A DNA stretch of 64,000 bases, from NCBI RefSeq assembly GCF_022921055.1, contig NZ_CP095061.1:4751501-4815500 (forward strand), given 5' to 3'. The translations under genes and the position numbers were made by a program. This DNA is from Hymenobacter volaticus. GTDB taxonomy: Bacteria; Bacteroidota; Bacteroidia; Cytophagales; Hymenobacteraceae. This document shows positions 37,382 to 46,174 of the stretch, piece after piece. The first letter of the stretch is position 1. The number at the start of each line of letters is the position of its first letter. The notes under the pieces were generated by a model that saw nothing but the letters and a program-made list of their open reading frames with translations, did no database searches and was not told the DNA's origin.

Positions 37382-38242
37382 TTAGCGGTTTACCATATTC
37401 GGGTTAGGCACTACGTGAGCACACTCGTGCGCCAACCTGGCTGATAGGCCGGGTTCCAGCCATTCGCCGCTGGCAATCTGCACGGCCGAAGCGCCGCACC
37501 GCAAATAATCCGTAACGTGGGCTGCCGTAAATACCCCACCCGTTCCGAAGATGGGTATCGTAATGCGCTCATCGTGGGCCAGTTCCCACACGCACCGTAA
37601 GGCCACGGCCCGCAAGGCCTCGCCCGACAAGCCCCCTACCAGAGGCGCGGCCGTGGCATCATCAGGTAGGTGTAGGGCCCTGAGCAGGTTGGTAGCGGCC
37701 AGCGCGGTAGCGCCGCCCTCCTGGGCACCCAGCGCGAGGCTGCGGATATGCTCGGGCCAAGGGGGCAGCTTCACCACTACGGCGGATTCCTGTCCTAGCT
37801 CGTCGCGCACGGCCTGGGTGGCTTCGCGCACAAACTTGGCGGTTAGGTCTTGTCCGTTTGCTGTATCGGGGGCGGCTATGTATACTTCCACTCCGGCTAT
37901 CTGGTCGGCTACTTCGCGGGCCAGAAAACGGGCAATTTTCCGGAAGCCCGGCACGCCCGGAGCCGTGATGCTCACAAACACAGGCACGCCAAATCGGCGC
38001 AAATGAGGCAGGTGTTCGTTGGCCAGAATTTCTGCGCTTTCGGTGCGCATATTAGTGGCGTTGAGCAGGGTCTGGTCAGCAACCTGCCAAATACCTTCTT
38101 CATAGAGCCCAGGTTTGGGTTCCATGGTTACGGTGCGGGTGAAGATGCCGCCTAACCGCTCGTAACCGAGTCCGTCGGGCAACTGCCAGCTGGCAGCGGC
38201 CAAACAAACGGGATTTCGTAAAGTGAGGGAACCGAGTTGCAT
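37382..38242 (-). CDS. pyrD: Dihydroorotate dehydrogenase-like protein
   Basis: FMN-dependent TIM-barrel enzyme oxidising dihydroorotate to orotate, class 1 type (no membrane-targeting N terminus). Visible features are GSLTLRNPVCLAAASW, GGIFTRTVTMEPKPG, LNATNMR, VVVKLPPWPEH and the FMN-phosphate loop IFGTGGVFTAAH. At 286 residues it is slightly short. The active-site Ser/Cys loop is not obvious to me, so a dihydropyrimidine/dihydroorotate-dehydrogenase-like paralogue is possible. First gene of the nucleotide run; a small 7-bp hairpin lies 15 nt upstream. Confidence 0.85.
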   Translation of the reverse strand: MQLGSLTLRNPVCLAAASWQLPDGLGYERLGGIFTRTVTMEPKPGLYEEGIWQVADQTLLNATNMRTESAEILANEHLPHLRRFGVPVFVSITAPGVPGFRKIARFLAREVADQIAGVEVYIAAPDTANGQDLTAKFVREATQAVRDELGQESAVVVKLPPWPEHIRSLALGAQEGGATALAATNLLRALHLPDDATAAPLVGGLSGEALRAVALRCVWELAHDERITIPIFGTGGVFTAAHVTDYLRCGASAVQIASGEWLEPGLSARLAHECAHVVPNPNMVNR

Positions 38243-38582
38243 AGCGTAGAAACTAAAAAGTCCGTCGGGGTACGAAGGACTTTATTTCAAATATTGTCGG
38301 AGTGAAAATCTACTAGGAGCCCGACCCAATCTAGGAGGTCCAACGGCGCGACTTACACCGCGTCATTCTCAGCGAACTACTCCGTCTTACTACCGGCGTA
38401 GCGAGGATATAAGCAGGTCAGTAACGGCGCCCAAGTTAGCACTAAGCTACTGCACGCACGTGCGACAAGAGAGTATCAGTGTATTTGCAAGCACCCGTCA
38501 CGCCTACGATGCGTGGCATGTTGTGGATGATTACGAAACCTTTCTACTCACAGTACTTATGGGCACCACGCATCATAACATC
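38243..38582. other. Intergenic, no gene supported
   Basis: Spacer upstream of pyrD. A 7-bp stem (38257-38263 with 38277-38283) with a 13-nt loop lies close to the pyrD start and could be a leader hairpin. Nothing else is identified. Confidence 0.4.
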
Positions 38583-38696
38583 CTATACTTTGATTACTGC
38601 CATCCGCTTGGGGTCGGTACTCAAGTTTCGGTTGCCGGCATACGCCGAAGCGAGAATAGCGGCTGCCGCTTTCGGAGCTAGGGTATTGGTGTCCAT
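38583..38696 (-). CDS. Possible 37-aa small protein
   Basis: Short frame MDTNTLAPKAAAAILASAYA followed by a basic tail ending in VIKV. It has an Ala-rich helical stretch and codon use like true genes, and it lies about 80 nt downstream of a promoter-leader-terminator unit on the same strand. No homologue is recognised. It could be a real microprotein, the N-terminal scrap of a lost gene, or chance. Confidence 0.3.
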   Translation of the reverse strand: MDTNTLAPKAAAAILASAYAGNRNLSTDPKRMAVIKV

Positions 38697-38774
38697 CAGA
38701 GGTTAACTGATATGCGTGGTGAGGGAAGGCGGAGGTGGCCGGTGGGTGCCGGGTCACCTGAATTAGCAGGGCAC

Positions 38775-38925
38775 AAAAAAACCGCTTCGGAGACCGGAGC
38801 GGCGAAATGGCTAAAACCCAGAAGAACGAAAGAATCAATAGAAGAAACGACCTTTTGGTTGTCTCGCAGGACAGCTTCCAAGCCAGCCCCGCGCTTCATC
38901 GAGTAAGTTTGATTTAGGTGAAGCA
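38775..38925 (-). ncRNA. Candidate small RNA or attenuator leader
   Basis: A transcript of about 150 nt is predicted: a near-consensus promoter (38931-38961) ends just upstream, and a 9-bp GC-rich hairpin (38782-38790 with 38794-38802, loop AGA) followed by seven U closes it. The region also carries an ATG at about 38896 opening MKRGAGLEAVLRD, so a leader peptide with attenuation is the main alternative. No known RNA family was recognised by eye. Confidence 0.5.
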
Positions 38926-38930
38926 CGTCG

Positions 38931-38961
38931 CAAAAGTACCAAACCATTTTCCCGCTACCAA
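38931..38961 (-). promoter_or_regulatory. Strong Bacteroidota promoter
   Basis: On the minus strand TTTG (38958-38961), 19-nt spacer and TACTTTTG (38931-38938). Both boxes match the Bacteroidota consensus, making this the best promoter in the window. It drives the candidate small RNA. Confidence 0.75.
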
Positions 38962-39387
38962 ATATTACGATTAAATTATTGTTGCTCTGATGTTATTCCA
39001 CTTTCCAGGTGACGTTGGAAACCCAAGCGTTTCAAAACCCCAAAATTTTACACATCACACTGAATATCAGTAATTTTATACCTGTCCCCAATACTACTGT
39101 TTGGTTGCCGCCTCTTCTTTTATTTTAAAGAATATTTTGGCGAGGCGTAACATTCATTTTGAAAGCCCGAACCACCTCATTAGATTTGTACAATTTTAAA
39201 TTACAACTACTATTATACTATAGTGTAAAGCACAACTCAAAATTTCCAAGGTGCAACTCTACCATTGAGTGCTATTATCTAAGACATTCGTGGCGCCTTA
39301 ACAGAATGATAACCAACTTCAATAAATTCAATTCATTCGGTAAGCGGTAACTTTGCTGTTGCAGAATTGGCCCTTTTCGTTTTTATT
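38962..39387. other. A+T-rich intergenic region
   Basis: About 425 bp of low-G+C DNA between the small-RNA promoter and the DUF4468-like gene. Apart from a promoter-like TAACTTTG at 39348 no feature is seen. Confidence 0.45.
39348..39355 (+). promoter_or_regulatory. -7 promoter element of the DUF4468-like gene
   Basis: TAACTTTG, an exact TAnnTTTG match 33 nt upstream of the start codon. The -33 box is weak. Confidence 0.5.
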
Positions 39388-39945
39388 ATGAAATACACTT
39401 TACTCAGTTTCTTACTTATTGGCTTGTTGCTTTTGTCGAAAGCGGCACATGCACAAGAATCTAGCTCGGGTGGCCCTATCCAATACACGGAAAAAGTGTT
39501 GGATGACCAAGGCGAGACGACCGTACTTTACAAGCGCACTGTGGATTGGAGTGAAAATCATTTTCCTTACACGCCTAAGGCCACGCTCAAGGCGGATGCA
39601 GGCAAAGGAGAGGTGCGAATGACGGGAACTGTGAAAATCAAAACCACTTCCACTTCCGGGCAAACTCAAGAGCACCCAGTTATCTTCGAATTTAATTTCC
39701 ATGCGCTTCCTACCGGCGGCTACGAATACAGCGTAGGCTTCTTTCGGGTAATTCTTGATACTCGAAAGCCCGACGAAATGGTATCTGTTGAAGAGTATGT
39801 GACCCAACTTGCCATGGATAAAAACAACGAGCGTACCCACAACGACCGGCGCGTAACAGCCCAGTCCAACTCTTTGGCTAGCGAAATAGCTATGTCGTTT
39901 CGCTCGTACATGAACAGCCGCCCGGCTTCTGGCGCCGTCGAATAA
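39388..39945 (+). CDS. Secreted DUF4468-like protein
   Basis: A 185-residue exported protein with signal peptide (MKYTLLSFLLIGLLLLSKAAHAQ). The mature region reads YKRTVDWSENHF, then LKADAGKGEVRMTGTVKIKT and a long antiparallel-sheet pattern, resembling the DUF4468 TBP-like fold and the protein at 20733-21284 in layout. The C-terminal 40 residues are polar and helical. I start at 39388; an ATG seven codons upstream would weaken the signal peptide. Function unknown. Confidence 0.75.
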   Translation: MKYTLLSFLLIGLLLLSKAAHAQESSSGGPIQYTEKVLDDQGETTVLYKRTVDWSENHFPYTPKATLKADAGKGEVRMTGTVKIKTTSTSGQTQEHPVIFEFNFHALPTGGYEYSVGFFRVILDTRKPDEMVSVEEYVTQLAMDKNNERTHNDRRVTAQSNSLASEIAMSFRSYMNSRPASGAVE

Positions 39946-39966
39946 GCAAAACCTACAGACCGCATG

Positions 39967-40030
39967 AAACGGGAGGCAAGGTTGATAGCTGCGTAAACAT
40001 GGCAGTTAACAACCTTGCCTCTCGTTTTTA
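39967..40030. terminator. Bidirectional terminator, DUF4468-like gene / olsF
   Basis: 18-bp stem with one mismatch (39967-39984 with 40010-40027, loop 25 nt) between convergent genes, followed by a T run on the plus strand. Confidence 0.8.
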
Positions 40031-41755
40031 GCGTTCGAGAAGGCGGTGGGTACGAGCAGGTAGCTCGCGGGCATCAAGCAGCAACAGACCATCGAGGGCG
40101 TTGCTGAAGTTGGGGTCGAGATTGAAGCCGAGCAAGCGAGCATTTTGCTTGAGATACTGACGCAACAACACCGGAACTCCACTACCACCGGGCTCTAGCC
40201 CACTGATGAACTGCTGCAAATCCTGCAGGCTTGTAAGCCCTGTTTGCAGCAGTTCGGGTGCTTCTCCGGCATCCAAGGGTTTGTATCGGAATTGCTTACG
40301 CGGCTTTACGTGTTGCGCCAATTCTGCATCAAAAAAGTGGCGCCTTAAATAATCGACCATTACCGCTTTTGAGGTGGCAGAAAATCGGTTACTGATGCTC
40401 ACCGGCCCTATCAGATAGCGGTATTCTGGATGGGTGGCCAGGTATTCAGCAATGCCTTTCCAGAGCAGCGACAACGGCAGCGCCTGCCGCTGGTACTCCA
40501 CTCGCACGAACGACCGGCCCAGCTCCAGCGACTGACGCAACAGCGGATTCAGCTGCTTTTTTAATTGGAACAACGAGTGCAGGTAAAATCCTCGCCGCCC
40601 GTACTGACGCAAAATTGCTCGTCCTAGCCCCAGTCGGTACGCGCCAACAAGCAATTGCTTTTCACGGTCGTACAGGAACAGATGTCGGTAGTAGTCGTCG
40701 TAAGCGTCGAGGTCACTAGGTTGCTGAGTGCCTTCCCCTTCGCGCCGAAAAGTAAGCTCTCGCAAGCGGCCGATTTCACGCAAAACATGGGGTATTTCGC
40801 AGCGCTTCGCCACATACACTTCCCACCGGCCGCTAATAAGCAAGCATCGGCCAGGGCGCAAAGCAGCAATGTCGGCTTCGATAAGAGCCGAAGAAGTTTC
40901 GGCAATGACGGGAAGCACGGGCAGTGGCGGTAGCAGAGCGGCGAGGTAGCGCTCGGCCGAAGTACCAAGGGCATATACTCGTGCTCGAAGATACGCTAGC
41001 CGGTCGGGCGCCGGAAGCCGATCCAATACGACCGGTGCCACAGGCAGCCCTATTCTCACTTGAATGGTTTGCCCGCGTTTGTTGAGCAACTCGACTGGTA
41101 AGCGAGCCGTGCGCAGCAGCGGATGTACAAACCCTAATAAGCTGAAACCAGCGCTGTTTTGCCCACTCAGCCATATGGGCACCACCGGCACACGAGCAGC
41201 ATCCAGCAGCCGGCCAGCAGTAGGGCTCCAGGCGGAATCAATGGCGGGGCGGAAAGGAATAGAGCTGTGAGCAACCTCACCTGCGGGAAAGAGAAGCAAT
41301 GGTACATCGTTGTGCAAGTGGCGCAACAAGCGGCGCACTCCCGGCACGTTGCGACCAGCCGCTGCCCGTTCTGGACTAATCAACACTAGCTGCGCAGCCA
41401 AGTGCGGCAACAAGGGAGCCAGTAACTCGTTGGCCACTGCGCGTATCTCAGGCCGGACCTTGCCTAGCAAATGCAACAACACAATGCCGTCAATCAGGCC
41501 GCACGGATGGTTGGCTACGGCTACGAAAGCACCCGCGGGCAACCGCCGTAGCTCATTAGGATCGTATTCAACGGTGATGCGAAGTTGCAACAGCAGTTGT
41601 TCCACGAAGGCAAGCCCATTATGATGACGGCATTGCTCGTAAAGCTGTTGTAAGTCACGTAGATGCGCAAATTGCTCCCACAAAGGACGCAGTAGCTCAC
41701 GCGAACGGCGTAAAGCTCCTGGCAAATACAGGTGATGCGGGGGAAGCAATTCCAT
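40028..41755 (-). CDS. olsF: Bifunctional ornithine-lipid-type acyltransferase (OlsF-like)
   Basis: A 575-residue fusion. The N-terminal half is a PlsC/OlsA-type O-acyltransferase: NHPCGLIDG near residue 82 replaces the usual HxxxxD box, and FPAGEVAH is the second box. The C-terminal half is an OlsB/GNAT-like N-acyltransferase of the hemolysin/autoinducer-synthase fold (RHLFLYDREKQLLVGAYRLG, LGRSFVRVEYQ, LIGPVSISN). This order matches OlsF, described in Flavobacterium and Serratia, where one protein makes ornithine lipid by both acylations. It probably does the same here; other amino-acid lipids are possible. Stands alone. Confidence 0.82.
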   Translation of the reverse strand: MELLPPHHLYLPGALRRSRELLRPLWEQFAHLRDLQQLYEQCRHHNGLAFVEQLLLQLRITVEYDPNELRRLPAGAFVAVANHPCGLIDGIVLLHLLGKVRPEIRAVANELLAPLLPHLAAQLVLISPERAAAGRNVPGVRRLLRHLHNDVPLLLFPAGEVAHSSIPFRPAIDSAWSPTAGRLLDAARVPVVPIWLSGQNSAGFSLLGFVHPLLRTARLPVELLNKRGQTIQVRIGLPVAPVVLDRLPAPDRLAYLRARVYALGTSAERYLAALLPPLPVLPVIAETSSALIEADIAALRPGRCLLISGRWEVYVAKRCEIPHVLREIGRLRELTFRREGEGTQQPSDLDAYDDYYRHLFLYDREKQLLVGAYRLGLGRAILRQYGRRGFYLHSLFQLKKQLNPLLRQSLELGRSFVRVEYQRQALPLSLLWKGIAEYLATHPEYRYLIGPVSISNRFSATSKAVMVDYLRRHFFDAELAQHVKPRKQFRYKPLDAGEAPELLQTGLTSLQDLQQFISGLEPGGSGVPVLLRQYLKQNARLLGFNLDPNFSNALDGLLLLDARELPARTHRLLER

Positions 41756-41884
41756 TTAGAATATTTCGGGTAGAGACAAATAGGATAGCTCTCAAACTTC
41801 CGAAATACAAATTAGCATCCCGTTATGGGCTGATTACTAAAATATTAAGAATGGCGTTTCACAGTATATATCCAAATATAAATA

Positions 41885-41914
41885 CAGAGAGCCGCGTTGC
41901 AGCGCGGCTCTCTG
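41885..41914 (-). terminator. Strong hairpin upstream of olsF
   Basis: 12-bp perfect GC-rich stem (41885-41896 with 41903-41914). It lies 200 nt past the nuclease stop codon and 130 nt before olsF, 35 nt downstream of a TACTTTTG box on the same strand. It may end nuclease transcripts or act as an olsF leader hairpin; a T-run is weak. Confidence 0.55.
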
Positions 41915-41947
41915 TTCTCCTCACTTTCTTGTTCACTTCACTCACGA

Positions 41948-41955
41948 CAAAAGTA
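41948..41955 (-). promoter_or_regulatory. -7 promoter element upstream of olsF
   Basis: Exact TACTTTTG on the minus strand about 190 nt before olsF, with no clear -33 box. Transcripts from it would read through the hairpin at 41885-41914. Confidence 0.4.
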
Positions 41956-42115
41956 CGTGTTCCAGTGAGTATAAGCTAGGATAAAGAATTGGATAATAAA
42001 ACGTTAATATGTGCTTACGACTCCCACTTTTGCTACCAAACCTGTGCTGCTAGTAGCTGACAGACATTCAGCAGAATAGAACAAATCAAGTTAGTAGCCC
42101 TTAGGGAGTAAGCAC

Positions 42116-43000
42116 TTAATTGGTTGGGCCACTGTCAACCCGCGCTTCAACAGTGCTCTGTACTGCGGTGCTTACTGCAGACAGTAAATCGTAGCCTGTG
42201 ACTTGCTCGATGGCGTCGACAGTGGTTCGGTAGGTGCCCCAGTTCGTATTCACGCTGTTGTCGTTGGGCGTATCGATGGCGATGACGCGAGTGCTAGCAC
42301 TGACACGACTAGCATCTGAAGCACCGTTAGGTAGCACGACTACTACTTTCCAACAGCGTGCGGGCACTGTTATTTTACCGCCTGCCACCGTCGTGGCGTA
42401 GCCATTGGCGCCGGTTCCACCCCGGCCGTAACTACCGCAGACGATGTATAACTCATTGCCAGCTTCGGCAAGAGTGCGGCAGTAATTTTCGAGCCCGGCC
42501 CAAGTGCGCTGATTGTTGTTTGGAGCCTGAGGCATCATGTTACTCATCAAAAAGGTAGCCGTGTTATCAGCAACCGAGCCGGTGCGGTCGGCGGAGGGGC
42601 AATTGTGGCCCCGGTCGAAGCCCGAGCCACTATAGCTGCTACTCGTTGCTTTAAACCAACCTGTGGGGAGCGAATTATCGGGTCCAAAATTGTCTTGACG
42701 CGGGGTACTGCCCAACCAAGCGCTACTTAAGTGCCAGCTTACCCAGTTCGGAATGGCCCGGTCGCGGTGATATGACATTGTGAACTGCGGCTTTACCAGC
42801 AAGTAGTTGGTGTACTGCGTTGAACTGGCTACTGCACCGCTCGGATTACCCATTGCCAAGTTGCCGTCGCGCGTGGCCACTACATCAGACGATTGAACAA
42901 CGGCGCCAACTTGGGGAGCAACTAATTCGTCTTTAGCGCAGGAAACGGCCAATACAGTGAGTGAGCCACTAATTAGTAATCGGTAAAAAGTACGATGCAT
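42116..43000 (-). CDS. DNA/RNA non-specific endonuclease, lipoprotein
   Basis: Beta-beta-alpha-metal nuclease of the NUC1/endonuclease G family. Residues 1-21 form a lipoprotein signal with lipobox AVSC (Cys21). The catalytic motif is DRGHNCPSADR (129-139, general base His132), with the metal-binding Asn in MMPQAPNNNQRTWAGLE (155-171). It should degrade extracellular or periplasmic DNA and RNA while membrane-anchored, for nutrient use or DNA turnover. Length 294 is normal. A short spacer isolates it from its neighbours. Confidence 0.92.
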   Translation of the reverse strand: MHRTFYRLLISGSLTVLAVSCAKDELVAPQVGAVVQSSDVVATRDGNLAMGNPSGAVASSTQYTNYLLVKPQFTMSYHRDRAIPNWVSWHLSSAWLGSTPRQDNFGPDNSLPTGWFKATSSSYSGSGFDRGHNCPSADRTGSVADNTATFLMSNMMPQAPNNNQRTWAGLENYCRTLAEAGNELYIVCGSYGRGGTGANGYATTVAGGKITVPARCWKVVVVLPNGASDASRVSASTRVIAIDTPNDNSVNTNWGTYRTTVDAIEQVTGYDLLSAVSTAVQSTVEARVDSGPTN

Positions 43001-43200
43001 GAGCTAAGTTGTTGAGGTTGAAGTGAGCGGAGTAGATGCGGTAAAGGTTGTTAATTACACACAACCAAACGTTATGAGCATATTACCATTGACTATTCAT
43101 CGTTCTACCCTTTCCATTCTCTACTCAGCGCATTACCTACCCCATGTCATGCTTTCTTAGCCTCTAACAGTCCATAAACGGCCCATTACCAACCGCTACT

Positions 43201-43248
43201 CCATAGCAAAGCCCCTGCTGGGAGCAACCAACAGGGGCTTTGCTATGG
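43201..43248. terminator. Terminator after the 111-aa protein gene
   Basis: 17-bp perfect stem (43201-43217 with 43232-43248), 16 nt beyond the minus-strand stop codon. Confidence 0.8.
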
Positions 43249-43263
43249 AGTAGATACCCGAAT

Positions 43264-43599
43264 TTACTCAGTGGCAGGAATGCCGTTGAAGGCAGTCATC
43301 GGCTGAGCAATGCCATACGATTTACTGGATGGTCTTTTGCTGTATTCTTTCTTTAGGTTTTTGAGGTCTGAAGCAGCCGCCTGCAACTTGGCTTTGAGTT
43401 CCTCGGCCGTGCGGCTGTACGGACTACGCTTGCCAGTCCAAGCTAGAAACTGCTTTATTTCTGCTTCAGCAAAGCTGAGCATAGTGGTGGCGTTTTGCAG
43501 GAACTCTTCTTCTACTTCCATAAGATTAGCCAGCTCGTTTAAGCAGCTTATATTGTTTAAAACATTTTGCAATATAAAAAGTTGATGTGTATCTATCAA
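43264..43599 (-). CDS. Hypothetical protein, 111 aa
   Basis: Not recognised. Predicted all-helical, with heptad-like hydrophobic spacing (NVLNNISCLNELANLMEVEE) and a basic second half with TAEELKAKLQAAASDLKNLK, so a small coiled-coil protein is likely. No signal peptide. The start is A+T-rich; it is 63 bp downstream of the large T9SS protein gene on the same strand and has its own terminator. Confidence 0.7.
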   Translation of the reverse strand: MIDTHQLFILQNVLNNISCLNELANLMEVEEEFLQNATTMLSFAEAEIKQFLAWTGKRSPYSRTAEELKAKLQAAASDLKNLKKEYSKRPSSKSYGIAQPMTAFNGIPATE

Positions 43600-43661
43600 G
43601 CTTTAAACAGACATTCTATTACACTATATTTCTGAAAGTACAATTTCAAGAAGGTGTGTAA

Positions 43662-45830
43662 TTATCGACCTGTGACCACTAGCTTTTGAGTGCTGAGAAG
43701 CTGACCTCGACCTCCAAGTAGCACCAAGTGGTACAGTCCTGCTGGCAACGTGGTATCAACTAATTGCAACGTCGATTCAGTAACTGGAATCTGCCGCAAC
43801 AAGGTTCCGTGCATGTTATAGATGGCTAGAGCAGTAGCCTTGCTTTCATACGTACGTATCCGTACTTCGGCGGAAGTAGCAGCAGGGTTAGGGTACACTT
43901 CTACTCCCGCGGCAGCTTGCTCGCTTAATTTCACAACCATTACTGGAGACAAACTTTCTTTGCCGTCGGTGTCTACTTGGCGCAGACGATAATACAGCGT
44001 AGTGGCACCCAAGGCGGCAACTGTTTCATCGTCGAAGCTATAGCTCTTGCCGTTGGCGCTTGTGCCACTGCCTTCTACCTGGCCGAGGGTTGCGAAGCTA
44101 CCTTTGGCTTGCTGAGCACGCTCCACTACGAAGTAGCTGTTGCTAGCCTCCAAAGCCGTTTGCCAAGTTACCTCCACTTTACGCCCAACGGCTTTCGCCT
44201 GGAAGGATTTTAACTTTACGGGCAGAGGAGCCGCCAACGCATTGATAATTTTGGGAAAGCCCAGCGGACGGTCTTGTGCAAACGCATAGTAAATCCGCGT
44301 TTGGTCGAGGGCACTAACGGCATTATTAACCTCAATTTCTACACGCTGAAAATCCTGCGTGGTGCGGAAGAAAACCTCAGCGCGCCCATCTGGCAACAAT
44401 CCTTGTTGCAGTAAGCTTGCTCCACTAGCCGTTTCTAGCAATCGGTCTCCATTGGGGCCGCCATAGGTACGCAGGGTAATACCGTTGAGTAGTTGCGTAT
44501 TGAGTAGGCCGCTGCCCTGATTGAGCACTACTCCTGCCGAATTGCCTGCCTCTCCCGACCCATTCAAATTCAAGCGGAGGGCCGTTGACGTTAGAGCCCC
44601 GGCCAAGCCCGTACGCATAGTAGCATAGTCGTTGCTGCTCATGTTGCCATCGGCGGCTCGCTCGGGGTTGAGCACGCTCGTATTGGCACACAGCACACAC
44701 AGAACACCGTCGGAAGCAATAGCAAACTGACCAGCACCACTCGAAAAGTTGGATAGCACCGGAGTTTGGTCCCGGAAGACACTAGGCTCTAGTCCAAATC
44801 CATAATACAAGGCTAGGTTATCAAGGGCACTTACTGCTGAAGAGCGAGTTATTTGTACTTCATCGAAGGCCAATGTAGTTGGGAAGCTTACCTGCTGCTT
44901 GCCCTCTGGCAACACCGTTATTTGTAGCAGTTGGGCGCCGGTAGCCGTTTCCTGCGCTACCCCATTTTTGTAGGTGGTAATGCGCAATCCGGTTAGGGCA
45001 CTTAAATCGAGCAAGCTTTGCTCCCCTACCACAAAACCCGCGTAATAGCCGGCGAGCGAGGGAGCTTCCAACTTCACTCGTAGCGTGCTAGGGCAGCTTA
45101 CCCCGGCCAATGTCGTGAAGGTGGCGTAGTTGGTTAGTGTCTGATCTGCTGCCCGTTCGGGATTGAGTACACCTGAGTTAGCACACACCGTTACTGTATT
45201 ATCCACTACAGCGGTGCTATAGTTGCTGCCTTCCGTCGGCGTTGCAAAACGAGACACCACCCCACTAGCAGTTTCTACCAGATTGGCGTCGATGCCATAT
45301 GCATAATATACCCGAACGTCGTAGCTAAGATTGAGCAACGCACCGACTTCAAGTTCAATTTTGTCGAATGCCTCAGTAGCTAAAAACTCGATCCGACCGG
45401 GCTGAGTTGAACCCAATGCAGTTTGCGCAAGGGACGTAACGTCTAAGGTCTGTTTGGGAGCGGTTCCGAGATAGGTATGCACCTTTACCGTACCGATAGC
45501 CGATAAGCCAGTAGAAGTTCCGATTACCACTCCAGCTCGGTGGTTTTTGGGCACTATGCCCGACATATCCATCCGTAGCGCAACGGGCCCAAGCAAAATA
45601 GAGGAGCGTAATGTGGCAAAAGTGTCGAAATTTGCGTCTACGGCATTGGCTTCGTTGCTGATGCTTCCGCAAGTAGCACCAAGGATAGTGAGTGGGCAGG
45701 TCCGGCTGAAGCTAGAGCGACCCGTAGTAGAATAATAGACAGTGTTTGTTTGCTGAGCCCAGATGTGGGACGTTCCAAACAGGCACAAAGCCAAAACAGA
45801 TAACATGCGAAAGTGAAGACCGTATTTCAT
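43662..45830 (-). CDS. Large T9SS-secreted protein with three internal repeats
   Basis: A 722-residue exported protein: signal peptide ending IWAQ, three tandem repeats of about 130-150 residues, a fibronectin-III-like segment (KLKSFQAKAVGRKVEVTWQT, then YYRLRQVDTDGKES), and a type A T9SS sorting domain (VEVYPNPAATSAEV to the end). Repeats two and three each begin with a CAN-S-VLNPERAAD core, then a strand-rich body, ending in SALD and YY-F; the first is more diverged. Function is unknown; adhesin or surface-layer component is plausible. The ATG at 45830 is chosen because it gives a clean signal peptide. Confidence 0.88.
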   Translation of the reverse strand: MKYGLHFRMLSVLALCLFGTSHIWAQQTNTVYYSTTGRSSFSRTCPLTILGATCGSISNEANAVDANFDTFATLRSSILLGPVALRMDMSGIVPKNHRAGVVIGTSTGLSAIGTVKVHTYLGTAPKQTLDVTSLAQTALGSTQPGRIEFLATEAFDKIELEVGALLNLSYDVRVYYAYGIDANLVETASGVVSRFATPTEGSNYSTAVVDNTVTVCANSGVLNPERAADQTLTNYATFTTLAGVSCPSTLRVKLEAPSLAGYYAGFVVGEQSLLDLSALTGLRITTYKNGVAQETATGAQLLQITVLPEGKQQVSFPTTLAFDEVQITRSSAVSALDNLALYYGFGLEPSVFRDQTPVLSNFSSGAGQFAIASDGVLCVLCANTSVLNPERAADGNMSSNDYATMRTGLAGALTSTALRLNLNGSGEAGNSAGVVLNQGSGLLNTQLLNGITLRTYGGPNGDRLLETASGASLLQQGLLPDGRAEVFFRTTQDFQRVEIEVNNAVSALDQTRIYYAFAQDRPLGFPKIINALAAPLPVKLKSFQAKAVGRKVEVTWQTALEASNSYFVVERAQQAKGSFATLGQVEGSGTSANGKSYSFDDETVAALGATTLYYRLRQVDTDGKESLSPVMVVKLSEQAAAGVEVYPNPAATSAEVRIRTYESKATALAIYNMHGTLLRQIPVTESTLQLVDTTLPAGLYHLVLLGGRGQLLSTQKLVVTGR

Positions 45831-46174
45831 TGCAATAGGGATTGGAATTATAGATTCGATGTTCAACCCTTTGCACAATACAAGTGAATTACCAGATTAC
45901 AATTTATACTAAACGCATCTGAACCTCAGAGTTTTACGTACATATAGTTTAGTCTATGTTTTCCCCTTATTAGACACCATCTCCTAATTCGGGAAAATAT
46001 GGTAAAGCCCACTTTTCCCTGTTATACTCGCACACTTCCTGCTTCACTTTCCCACCACCTTCCAGCTGCTGAAATTCCCACAATCGCAATGGCACCTTCC
46101 ACCCAAAGTCCGTCCATTGACAGTATACAGACCGATTGCTTTCATTATTAGCTGGCAAAGCTTTTCCCTTCCAG
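45831..46174. other. Divergent intergenic region
   Basis: 344 bp separating the T9SS protein from the sigma-54-type regulator. An 82-codon minus-strand frame crosses it but I do not think it is a gene. No sigma-54 (GG-N10-GC) site with good match was found. Confidence 0.4.

Noticed and set aside
38460-38706. Two overlapping plus-strand frames of about 75 codons in the gene-poor region
   Set aside because: No conserved features, no leader, and they overlap each other; the minus-strand signals are stronger.
46060-46110. Possible sigma-54 promoter (TGGCAC) upstream of the NtrC-type gene
   Set aside because: The TGGCAC lacks the matching TTGC box at the required distance.
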